A DNA stretch of 64,000 nt, taken from NCBI GenBank assembly GCA_965644315.1, contig CBFFRQ010000032.1:744001-808000 (forward strand). The letters are read 5' to 3'. The notes under the pieces were generated by a model. That model did no database searches and was not told where the DNA came from. It was given only the letters and a program-made list of their open reading frames with translations. Every line of letters starts with the position of its first letter. Position 1 is the first letter of the stretch. The translations under genes and the position numbers were made by a program. Of this stretch, positions 56,401 to 64,000 are shown piece after piece. This DNA is from Caecitellus pseudoparvulus (taxonomy: Eukaryota; Bigyra: Bicosoecida).

Positions 56401-56750
56401 CCAGGGCATGGTCCCCAGCCTTGGTGCGCTTCCAGCCTAGGGAAACGTGGGCTCGGCTGACCTGCGGGTCGCTCAAATATGCACGTTGATGGGACCTTCC
56501 CAGAATCACCGGCTCTCCGCCCCTTTCCAACGCAACTGCCAAGCACAAGGCCGGAAAGGGGGTGCCGAGTGGCGAAACGTGGAAACGCCAGGGCAGCACA
56601 CTGCAACTCACTTGGCTCTTGAATGAGATGAGCGCAGCATGGAATGAGCTCAACCACAACGTCATCCCATTGAAAACCGCTTGATCCTGCCTCCTGACTG
56701 CCCACCGCCCCCGCCTGGGCTCCAGGAGCTGCCGCCTGAGCTGCTGCCAT
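53479..56750 (-). CDS. FHA / F-box / leucine-rich-repeat protein
   Basis: Four exons (56612-56750, 56390-56535, 56187-56324, 53479-56112), 1,018 residues. The first three exons together form an FHA domain (residues 35-140): PVILGRSHQRAYLSDPQVSR with the GRS...SRxH core, then LGRNSVRIL and GDVIELVY. An F-box lies near residues 335-375 (LPPGILEHALSYLQLHESLL). Cys-containing LRRs of the FBXL type cover about residues 745-930 (HVQVLDLRCCLGLCSENL, LTHLQLRGCSRLTDATLQCL). The acidic end is EEEEGLEE. Expected role: substrate receptor of an SCF ubiquitin ligase, with FHA possibly reading phosphothreonine on the substrate. Residues 141-330 are low complexity with a KKRARSH basic patch. Confidence 0.82.
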
Positions 56751-56902
56751 GTCTCTGGCGTTGGGAAGCACGGCGTGCCTCGCAGAGCGCCCCACTTCCC
56801 TGGACAACGAGATGGCAGCCAAGCACGTGCAATGCGCCCTTTCCATCACACACTGCACCTGTATGTGCATTGACGCGGTTTTATGTGCCTCTCAACTCTG
56901 CG

Positions 56903-58749
56903 TCACTCCTCCCCTGCCTCGTGCAGGTACATGGTGCTGCCCATGCCCGCAAGACTGCGCATGGAAGATCGCTCGCTGGCGTGCAGAGCTGCCTCCTGCC
57001 GAGTGTCTGGCCTGGGCGGCATGTCGCCCTCGGCGCCCACTGCAGCTGCTGCCTGCTTGCCCTCTGCCTCCTCGTCGAATTTGCCGCCCTCCTTGGACTC
57101 CGCCGCACCGCCCAAGTCGCCTGGACTGCCTGTTCCCTCGAATGATTCCGCAGCAGTGGACGGCCGGGCAACGGTAGCGCGCCCTCCTCCCAGAGCTTCC
57201 AGCTCCGCTGCCTCGATTTGAGCAGCCGTGACGCCCAGTGCAGTCAGCAGCGCTGCGAGCTGCTCTCGCTCCCGGTGCAGGCGCGCCAACACCGCCCTGT
57301 TCTGCACCAGCTTTTTCTGTGCCAGCGCAAGGTGCATCTCCAACTGTTCATCTTGAACAACCTCGTTGGCAATGGGTTTGTTCTCGATGAGGCGCGTCGC
57401 ATTGCCGAAGCGCAGCGTGCTCAGGCTCTCGCTGGCATTCCACTCAGAGGGGGACAGCGTGATGACGAGGGCAGTCCTGGAGTTCCCTCCCAGTGACGTG
57501 CACAGCAGACGAGTCAACTTCGAGTCTCGGTATGGCACGTGGGATGCAGTCTTGCTGGAGAGGGCGCGAATGACGCGGCCCAGAGTAAGCAGGGAAGCGT
57601 TGATGTGCCCCGCCTCCACCAGCTGCTCCCCCTCCACCTTGGTCTTGAAGGCGTTCTCACTGCCTGCCAAGTCACAGATGTACAACTGGGAAAAACGGAT
57701 GGTCTGCGTGTCTGGGTTCTGCCGTGCGATGGACACGATGAGCACTGCGTGCGAGCGGGAACTCTCCCGGTTCATTCGCGTCTCCGCCACCCGCCGGTTG
57801 GCAGCGCCCCGGTCCACCACTTCCATGGCCTCTGTCAAGCTGCGCACAGGTACCCTGCCATGGGGAGCACCAAGCCAGGCTCTGTGTGTGCTGCTGCACG
57901 GCCAGTGGGCGGTCGCGAGAAGCGCACGCACTCGGTGGCACCAGTGATAAAAATGCCCCTGTCCTTGTCTTCGTACATGTCGAGACTACCTGTTGTGGGC
58001 ATGATGAGGTCGTACACCACCTCCTTGTAGATCTCAACGTAGCTCTGCGAAGGTGGCCAGGGCAGTGTCAGCTCCAGCTCTCTCGAGTGGACATGGCACC
58101 CACCGCACCAGCCGTAGGTCAAAGCGGGCCTTGCTGGACAACAGGGCAGCAAACAGGTCTTCAAACATGCGCGGCACGAGGCCCTTGTGCTGGGCAGAGT
58201 TCGTGCGGCCTGTGATGGTGTGTGTCTTGCCGCTGCCTGCAGTGGAGGATGGAGCAGCGCGTCGAGTGTTGCGACCGAACGTGGGAGCCTTGTGACAGCA
58301 GTGAAGCAGACAGGCAAGTGGCACCACTTGCCTGTCTGCCCATACGCAAGGATGCAAGAGTTGATACCATCCAGCGCCCCTGCAACGGGAGGGCAGGTAG
58401 CCGGCGTGGTGAGCCAGACACGCCAGGAGTGCCTCGCTAGGCCGCACCTGACACCATGGGTGCTGCGACCTGTTCATACACTTCTTCTTGAGTACTATGC
58501 ATGGGGAAGACCTGGTCAAACTGAAACGTGCTCCGCTTGCCTTCCGCCTGTACGTGTGCCGGCAACGAGCGTCTCATCCAAAGCCTGCGGGATTTGTCGC
58601 GTGCAGCATCTCACATCCACCCGCAATTGCTCTGTTCCCAGGACTTCCACAGCCACGGCAGGTCCCCTCTCCATCTCCACTGCATTCAGAGGGCGAACTC
58701 GGGCAACCACCTTGACCGACTCTCCTTCCCCTCCATACAAGTCTGCCAT
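56903..58749 (-). CDS. Short kinesin motor protein (kinesin-1-like)
   Basis: Six exons (58615-58749, 58448-58547, 58332-58379, 58109-58236, 57932-58044, 56903-57839), 486 residues. Motor hallmarks: VKVVARVRPLN, STFQFDQVFPMHSTQ, the P-loop GQTGSGKTHT near residue 92, SYVEIYKEVVYDL, switch I NRESSRSHAV, switch II DLAGSE and the LLTLGRVIRAL and HVPYRDSKLTRLL helices. After the neck only about 130 residues follow (QLEMHLALAQKKL coiled coil, then a low-complexity tail), so no kinesin-1 tail is seen. The intron between exons 3 and 4 starts GCAAGT and splits the P-loop. Likely a plus-end microtubule motor; cargo unknown. Confidence 0.88.
58237..58331 (-). other. GC-AG intron inside the kinesin P-loop
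   Basis: The 95-nt intron begins GCAAGT (the classical GC donor) and ends CTGCAG. Splicing there gives the invariant GQTGSGKT. A GT donor four bases further in with a shifted acceptor also keeps frame but yields GQTGNGKT. Confidence 0.65.
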
Positions 58750-59239
58750 TGTGCTGAGAGCTGTTGCTGCTGGAGCTTGCTCGGCAGCTTCCCTGGCCAC
58801 AATCGACTCGGCGAGGACGGCGACGCAACTTTCAACTCAGCAAAGGCCTACAGTGGGAAAGGGGCGGGCATTTGGTTTGGGTCATGCCACTGCAGCTGCA
58901 GCCACGTTGGGAGTGGTTCGAGGAAAAGTTGCGACTGAGTCGGACTGAAGATGAGGCACAGCCGAGTTCAGGCTTCGAAGGACATGCAGGCGCACAGTGG
59001 TTCCAAAAAACTCACATCCATGCTGTACATGCGACCAAATGCCACCAAACTCCTTTCCTGTGCAACTTTGCCTTTGCTCGGCTCACCAGGCGCAACTTGC
59101 CGCAGGGCCACTCGACTGCGCGCAGCAGCGTTACACCAGTGCTGCCGTGACGTTGAACGGGCCTCCCCCTTGCCGGACGGCGAGCTGGCCAGCCCAAGGG
59201 CGAGTGCTGGAGTAAGACAAACGACAGCAGGCAGACGTC
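58750..59239. other. Intergenic, divergent 5' region
   Basis: 490 nt between the kinesin start (-) and the channel gene start (+). A GGGAAAGGGGCGGG word near 58855 is the only notable element and is unproven as a promoter site. No RNA gene recognised. Confidence 0.45.
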
Positions 59240-62200
59240 ATGCAGGCAAACCCCATGAACCGTGAGTGGACGGCGCCCAGTCCCAGCCGAGGTGCAGCGG
59301 AGCAAGCTCGTGCCACGCCAACCTCACTGAGCCCTGCGCCTGAACCCACCGCAGCCATGGCGGGGCACAGCCGAGCAGAGAGTGTGGAGCCCGTGGACTT
59401 TGCAGTGCTGCAGCAGGCCTCGGCGGCCGGCTCTCGCGGCAGAGTCTGGCAGCGGCAGGCTGCCATGGACATGCTGCGAGGAAACGGTGGCAACAACTCG
59501 TTCGACGTGTCGGCGAGCTACCTTGGCCGCACAAAGGCCATTAGCAAGCCTGTAGACGTAGCCACCACTGCCATTCTGGCCAAGCGACTGCTTGCACGTC
59601 ATCGCAGCAAGAAGGCGATGCGAGAGGGCGGAGACTCGAAGGGGACGCCAGGGGTCGCTGGCGGCGAGGGTGAGGATGAAAGTGGGTGGGACGAAGAGGA
59701 AGGGCAGTACAGCAGCGGGGAGTCCGAGGACTACAGCGAGGAAGAGGAGGAAGAGCTGGAGCTGGAGAGTGGCGACGAGTTCGAAGATGACGACGGGGGT
59801 GTGTGGGTGTACTCTGCCCGGGAGGATGCGTGGACATTGGCGAACGAGGAGGACGAGGAGGAAGAGTACGAGCTGGACAGTGACTATGAGGGTGCAGAGG
59901 AGTATGGCTTGGACTTTGGACAGGCACATGACGTGGAGGCGCCCCCTACCGCCACACACAGCGCCGGACCCGCCGTGAGGGCGCCCATCCCACCTGACAG
60001 CAAGGTGGTTGCCAACCCTGTCGCGCCCCAAGTGCACCCTCGGCAGCCGCCCCCACCTCCCAATGTCAACATGTATGTGCCGGCAGGCACAGCAGAGGGG
60101 CACTACCTCCCTCCTCAGTACTTCATGGCGTACCAGCAGCGGGCGGTCATGGACCTGGTCAGCAGCAGTGCGCGAGCCAGAGAGCAAACCATGCAGGCAG
60201 TGCGGGCCCAAGCCTCCCAATCGCGTCGAGCGCCAGGCATACCAGCATTCACTCGCCAGGGCACGCTGGACACTGGCGCCAGTGCTGACGTGGATGTGGC
60301 CCATGCCGACGCGGCCAAGGTGCACCCGCGTGTGGATGTGCAAGGAGTGCCACGCAAGTTCCCTGTGTGCGGCACTCCCACGGGGCGGCATTGCTTCCGG
60401 TACGTCGATGAGTGGTTCTGCTGCGCGGTGTGCGGGGACACGACCTCTGTGTCGTACCTTGCCGAGTTTGGGCCCGGCATTTCCCTGTACTTCAAGTACA
60501 TCAAGTGGCTGGCGTGGGTGTTCGGGCTGCTGTCCCTCGTGCACCTGCCTGCGATGGTGCTGAATGCCATTGGGCCAGGGGCCACCCTGGGCACTGCAGT
60601 GGGTGACTTGGGGGTGCACTCCCTCACCCTGGGCAACCTGGGAGACGCCCGCAACGTCACTGAAATCTTCCTGCCCCTCACCACGTGTGGCGACAGGCAG
60701 TGCTCCCTGTCAAAGGAAGACGTCGCAGTGCTGTACTCACTGTGTGGCCTGCTGGGCACAGTGTTGATGCTGGTTGCATACATGTGGCTGCGTTTCTTCG
60801 AGGCGCGGGAGCAGCCCCTTGTGGACGAGGACTACATCACAGTGGATGACTACGCGGTGGCGGTGCGCCCCCTGCCAGCCACCGCCGACGATGTCTCCTT
60901 GCGCAAGCACTTTGAGAAAGTCACAGGGCATCACGTGGTGGAAGTGAACGTTGCCCGAGACGAAAGTAAGTTGGTGCGCCTGGCTGAGCAGCGAGGCGCC
61001 AATATCCGCAAGCTGGTGGAGGTCGAGGAGGAGCTGCTGGAGGCATCTGCCTCTGGCAATCGCAAGGCTTTCCGGGCGCTGCAGGGCCGCAAGGCAAAGA
61101 TTCTCAGCCTCATTAGCAAGGTTGACAAGGCCATCGGAAGCGAGCGGGAGCGGCACATTGGCGTGCTGGCCCAAGTTGCACGGTCTGGCAGCCCGGCTCT
61201 GCTGAAGAGCAAGTCTGGTCTGAAGGGGCGTTGGAGGGGGCGAGGCCGTGCTCTTGGTGCCTTCGTCGTCTTTGACACCGAAGCAGGGCGCGAGAAGGCA
61301 CTGCAGCTGTACCGTGGCAGCAACCTCTGGTGCTTGCGCATTTGCCAGTCAGAGAAGCTGCGCTACCGCCCAGCCCTGCGCATTGCCCAGGACGGGAAGA
61401 AGACGGACCTTGGCGGCTCGAGTGAGGCTTGTGCGTGCTGCTGGAAAACCTCATCAGGTCGCATGCCCATCAGAGTCGTGCCAGCCCCTGACCCCTCCAG
61501 CATCAAGTGGAAAAACCTCGGCGCCAACGCGTGGAACAGGGGCGCGCGCCGCTGCTGCACCACCCTCTTTGCCCTGTTCGCCATCGCGCTGTCCTTTGGC
61601 TTGCTCGTGTGGGCTTCCTACCGCCAGCAGCAAGTGAGGGAGACAGGCGGCGAGGCGGTCTGTCCCGAAGACCGGCGCGTCACCCTGCAGGACGTGCAGG
61701 GCAACGATGAACTGCTGCATTGCTACTGCTCCGGGCTGGGAGCGCGGGACCTTGTGCAGGATTCAAACTGCCGCGGTTGGGTGAGGGAGCGGTCGCTGGC
61801 CACTGCAGTGCAGGCCATCTCGTCAGCCAGCGTCGTGGCGGTGAACTTGGCCCTCGCCACCATCATGAAGCGCCTGACTCAATTCGAGAAGCACCACAGC
61901 ATGGATTCGCAGTCCATGTCGCTGTCCATTCGCCTGTTCTTCTCGCAGTTCATCAACACTGCGCTGGTCACAGTGTTCGTCAATGCGGACTGGACCCTCA
62001 TCGGTGTACCCGTCGCCCCCATCTCCCAGCAGTACGATGACTTCTCCTCTGCTTGGTACGCCACGGTGGGGGCTGGCATTGTGCTCACCATGCTGCTGAA
62101 CATCATCTCGCCACATGCGTTCCCGCTCGCGCGCTGGGCGCAGCGCAGGTGCATGACGCGCGTCGCGCTAGGGGAGCCTTTCTGCTACTGCCCCTCCGTT

Positions 62201-63289
62201 ATCATGCGGTTGTGCTGCTTGTGCTGCTGCCCTCGGTGGTGCTGTGATGTGGTGAAGGAGATCCCGCACTCCACTGTGCGCTCGCGCCAGCGCCACTACT
62301 GCTGCGCTCGACTGTGTGCGCCCTGCATGCCCAAGCACCAAGACAAGCTGACCAAGCTCTTCACGGGGCCCGAGTTCCGCCTGTCTGTACGGTATGCCCA
62401 GCTTACAAACACCATCTTCGTGTGCCTGACCTTCGCCGCAGGCATGCCCATCCTTCTCCCCATCGGCTGCGCTTCGTTCATTGTGTCATTCTACGTCGAC
62501 AAGTACCTCTTCCTGCGCTTCTACCGCATTCCCCCGCACTACGACTCACGCATGGGCATGACCATGTCTGGCCTCTTTCCTTACGCCATCCTCCTGCACG
62601 TCGGCTGTGCTGCGTGGATGTACTCAAACAAAGCCATCTTCTCAAGTGCAGAGTACGTCCTGCAGCAAGTGCAAGACGGCGCTTTGTCTGCTGGTGGCGC
62701 CCTGGAGACTGCCACCCTGACGTACTCGGAGCGCCTGTCCCAACTGCACGTCATCCCCTTCATCGTCTTGTTCTTCGGCATTTCCATTTTCCTTGTGGCT
62801 GTCAATGCCCTCGAGCAGGTGTCCTCGGCAGCAGGCAGGTGCCTGTCCATCATGACCTGTGGCTACTGCCAGGCCCACGCCGACTTTATGAGCCAGCTGG
62901 CGAAGAACAAGACCCCCCTGACGTTCACGCAGGCAACTGCCCCTGGCCCGAACAACACCCCCCCTAAGATGATTGGGACTGCCTCCTACAACATCCTCAT
63001 GCAACCTCACTGCCAGGAAGCCTTTGCTCTCTCCACCGCCTTCGTGAGGGACAAGAAAGCCTTCAAGAACGTCGCAGACATCGTGTTCGACGCCCTGCCC
63101 ACGGAGGAGCGCCTGCGGGCTGAGCGGCAAGCCATCAAGGCGAAGGTGAAAGAAGGCCGCAAACAAAAGCAGCGCGATGTCACGAAACAGCTCCGGGCGC
63201 AGAAACGCGCAGACAAGCGGGACCGTGCTGTGGCAGCCAAGATGGCGCACACAGCTGCGCTGAAGAAGTCGAAAGGGCGAAGGCGCTGA
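59240..63289 (+). CDS. OSCA/TMEM63 (CSC1)-like channel of the anoctamin/TMC superfamily
   Basis: Single exon, 1,349 residues from ATG 59240. Residues 1-370 are cytosolic or disordered, with a very acidic block (SEEEEEELELESGDEFEDDD) and a Pro-rich part. A Cys-containing segment (FRYVDEWFCCAVCGDTTS) precedes the first helix. An RRM-like cytosolic region follows (DDYAVAVRPLPATADDVSL; GAFVVFDTEAGREKAL), as in OSCA/TMEM63 proteins. About ten hydrophobic helices lie between residues 405 and 1200, including ARRCCTTLFALFAIALSFGL and the pore-side block LFTGPEFRLSVRYAQLTNTI. The tail is Lys/Arg-rich. Family members are mechanosensitive or osmosensitive cation channels; assignment to OSCA rather than anoctamin or TMC is tentative. 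Confidence 0.75.
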   Translation: MQANPMNREWTAPSPSRGAAEQARATPTSLSPAPEPTAAMAGHSRAESVEPVDFAVLQQASAAGSRGRVWQRQAAMDMLRGNGGNNSFDVSASYLGRTKAISKPVDVATTAILAKRLLARHRSKKAMREGGDSKGTPGVAGGEGEDESGWDEEEGQYSSGESEDYSEEEEEELELESGDEFEDDDGGVWVYSAREDAWTLANEEDEEEEYELDSDYEGAEEYGLDFGQAHDVEAPPTATHSAGPAVRAPIPPDSKVVANPVAPQVHPRQPPPPPNVNMYVPAGTAEGHYLPPQYFMAYQQRAVMDLVSSSARAREQTMQAVRAQASQSRRAPGIPAFTRQGTLDTGASADVDVAHADAAKVHPRVDVQGVPRKFPVCGTPTGRHCFRYVDEWFCCAVCGDTTSVSYLAEFGPGISLYFKYIKWLAWVFGLLSLVHLPAMVLNAIGPGATLGTAVGDLGVHSLTLGNLGDARNVTEIFLPLTTCGDRQCSLSKEDVAVLYSLCGLLGTVLMLVAYMWLRFFEAREQPLVDEDYITVDDYAVAVRPLPATADDVSLRKHFEKVTGHHVVEVNVARDESKLVRLAEQRGANIRKLVEVEEELLEASASGNRKAFRALQGRKAKILSLISKVDKAIGSERERHIGVLAQVARSGSPALLKSKSGLKGRWRGRGRALGAFVVFDTEAGREKALQLYRGSNLWCLRICQSEKLRYRPALRIAQDGKKTDLGGSSEACACCWKTSSGRMPIRVVPAPDPSSIKWKNLGANAWNRGARRCCTTLFALFAIALSFGLLVWASYRQQQVRETGGEAVCPEDRRVTLQDVQGNDELLHCYCSGLGARDLVQDSNCRGWVRERSLATAVQAISSASVVAVNLALATIMKRLTQFEKHHSMDSQSMSLSIRLFFSQFINTALVTVFVNADWTLIGVPVAPISQQYDDFSSAWYATVGAGIVLTMLLNIISPHAFPLARWAQRRCMTRVALGEPFCYCPSVIMRLCCLCCCPRWCCDVVKEIPHSTVRSRQRHYCCARLCAPCMPKHQDKLTKLFTGPEFRLSVRYAQLTNTIFVCLTFAAGMPILLPIGCASFIVSFYVDKYLFLRFYRIPPHYDSRMGMTMSGLFPYAILLHVGCAAWMYSNKAIFSSAEYVLQQVQDGALSAGGALETATLTYSERLSQLHVIPFIVLFFGISIFLVAVNALEQVSSAAGRCLSIMTCGYCQAHADFMSQLAKNKTPLTFTQATAPGPNNTPPKMIGTASYNILMQPHCQEAFALSTAFVRDKKAFKNVADIVFDALPTEERLRAERQAIKAKVKEGRKQKQRDVTKQLRAQKRADKRDRAVAAKMAHTAALKKSKGRRR

Positions 63290-63338
63290 GGGGGCGTGAA
63301 GGGAACCACTTGATACTGAAAGTTGCAGTGTTTTCCTT

Positions 63339-64000
63339 CTATGAATGCAGTGTTTCGTGCTCTGACGGCAGCGCGGGCGAGTCCAGCCGCCCCAAGCACA
63401 CGATGTCACGACCCACCTTGAACGTCGTCAGGCCTCGGGAAGCAGGTGAAGCTGCGGGGGGACCTACGGGAACAAGGCCCAAAAAGTGACTGGATGGAAG
63501 TGGCTTGCCTTGTGCTGGCCACTTGCTCGCAAGGGGGGACGATGGAGCCCGAATGCCGCCAACAAAGACAGGTGCAACAGTGACGGCCACCAACTGCACG
63601 AGCTGTGGCTGAAGCGCAGCCTGCTGCAGCAAGCTTGTGATAAGACCAGCCCCACCTTCCACCATGATTGACCAAAGCCCCAATGCACGCAACGAGTCCC
63701 AGATGCTCGCAAATTGCGCGTGTCCATCCTCGTCCATGCGCACGCCGACACAGGTTGCCCCTGCAGCCACCAACGCGCGCGCCCGGGCTTGTGAGGCGCC
63801 ATCCACGTCCTTACCATGCAGCACAACGACCTGACGTCCTGCTTCCCTGGCGATACGCAGCAGACGTGCCGTTGGGGGCAGGCGAAGGTCGCGGTCAAGC
63901 ACCACTGGCACTGGGCTCGGACCTGGCACCAGTCTACAGGTCAAGCTGGGGTCATCTGCAAGTGCCGTGCCAATGCCGATAAGAATAGCATCATGCATCG
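63339..64000 (-). CDS. RibD/RIB7-type riboflavin-pathway reductase, 5' end beyond window
   Basis: Frame open from the right edge to a stop at 63339, about 220 residues visible. HDAILIGIGTALADDPSLTC is the N-terminal block of the RibD C-terminal reductase family, and IMVEGGAGLITSLLQ is the NADPH-binding GGxxL block; VPVVLDRDLRLP also fits. The enzyme reduces the ribosylamino-pyrimidinone intermediate in riboflavin synthesis. The edge Met at 63998 is internal in relatives, so the gene continues to the right, where a deaminase domain may or may not precede. The C-terminus is divergent. It converges on the channel gene with a 49-nt gap. Confidence 0.82.
   Translation of the reverse strand, partial: MHDAILIGIGTALADDPSLTCRLVPGPSPVPVVLDRDLRLPPTARLLRIAREAGRQVVVLHGKDVDGASQARARALVAAGATCVGVRMDEDGHAQFASIWDSLRALGLWSIMVEGGAGLITSLLQQAALQPQLVQLVAVTVAPVFVGGIRAPSSPLASKWPAQGKPLPSSHFLGLVPVGPPAASPASRGLTTFKVGRDIVCLGRLDSPALPSEHETLHS

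Noticed and set aside
1-64000. CRISPR array, bacterial operon or integrated virus
   Set aside because: Repeats are protein-coding and divergent or ankyrin-type; genes are intron-bearing and eukaryotic; no capsid, polymerase or integrase motif was seen.

Overview
The window is nuclear DNA of a GC-rich, gene-dense, flagellated protist. The evidence is: spliceosomal introns, mostly 60-150 nt, with GTGCGTG- or GTGAG-type donors; intergenic gaps often under 350 nt; Ala/Pro/Gly-rich proteins; and ciliary genes (DRC8, a CIMIP2/FAM166-like protein). Typical eukaryotic genes include SPT3, PUF60, APC10, NudC, a GRIP golgin, mitochondrial SHMT, myotubularin and kinesin. A RibD-type reductase argues against an animal. 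I cannot name the species; a heterotrophic stramenopile or a haptophyte would fit, but that is a guess. Gene models were spliced by eye from reading-frame continuity and GT/GC..AG borders, so exon ends may be off by a base or two and first exons may be missed.

Layout. 0-10.5 kb (-): one giant secreted or surface adhesion protein (signal peptide, unknown N-terminal region, EGF-like, C-type lectin, ephrin-receptor-like Cys repeats, cadherin repeats, IPT/TIG repeats) that runs off the left edge. 10.8-15 kb: DRC8 (+), ketohexokinase (-), RING-like protein (+), tail-anchored J protein (-), with coding ends of the convergent pairs overlapping. 15-22.2 kb: alpha/beta hydrolase (+), SPT3 (+), GPR107/GOST-type seven-TM protein (-), NudC (-). 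22.4-27.5 kb (-): GRIP coiled-coil protein, PUF60, an unrecognised acidic-tailed protein. 27.8-34.3 kb (+): APC10, mitochondrial SHMT, an ankyrin protein, CIMIP2-like. 34.3-41.8 kb (-): PDZ protein and a BAR/PH-GRAM/myotubularin fusion.

42.3-49.3 kb looks like an accessory island. It holds a large P-loop NTPase with a possible PD-(D/E)XK-like C-terminus (+). Opposite it on the minus strand is a protein made of tandem ~146-codon exons, each carrying an unrecognised helical domain that also forms the N-terminus of the NTPase. A short ankyrin protein follows. This is the best candidate for an undescribed system.

49.3-64 kb: secreted GH18-like protein (+), a coiled-coil protein (-), an FHA/F-box/LRR fusion (-), a short kinesin with a GC-AG intron inside its P-loop (-), an OSCA/TMEM63-like channel (+), and the end of a RibD-type reductase (-). 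I saw no tRNA, rRNA, CRISPR or complete transposon.
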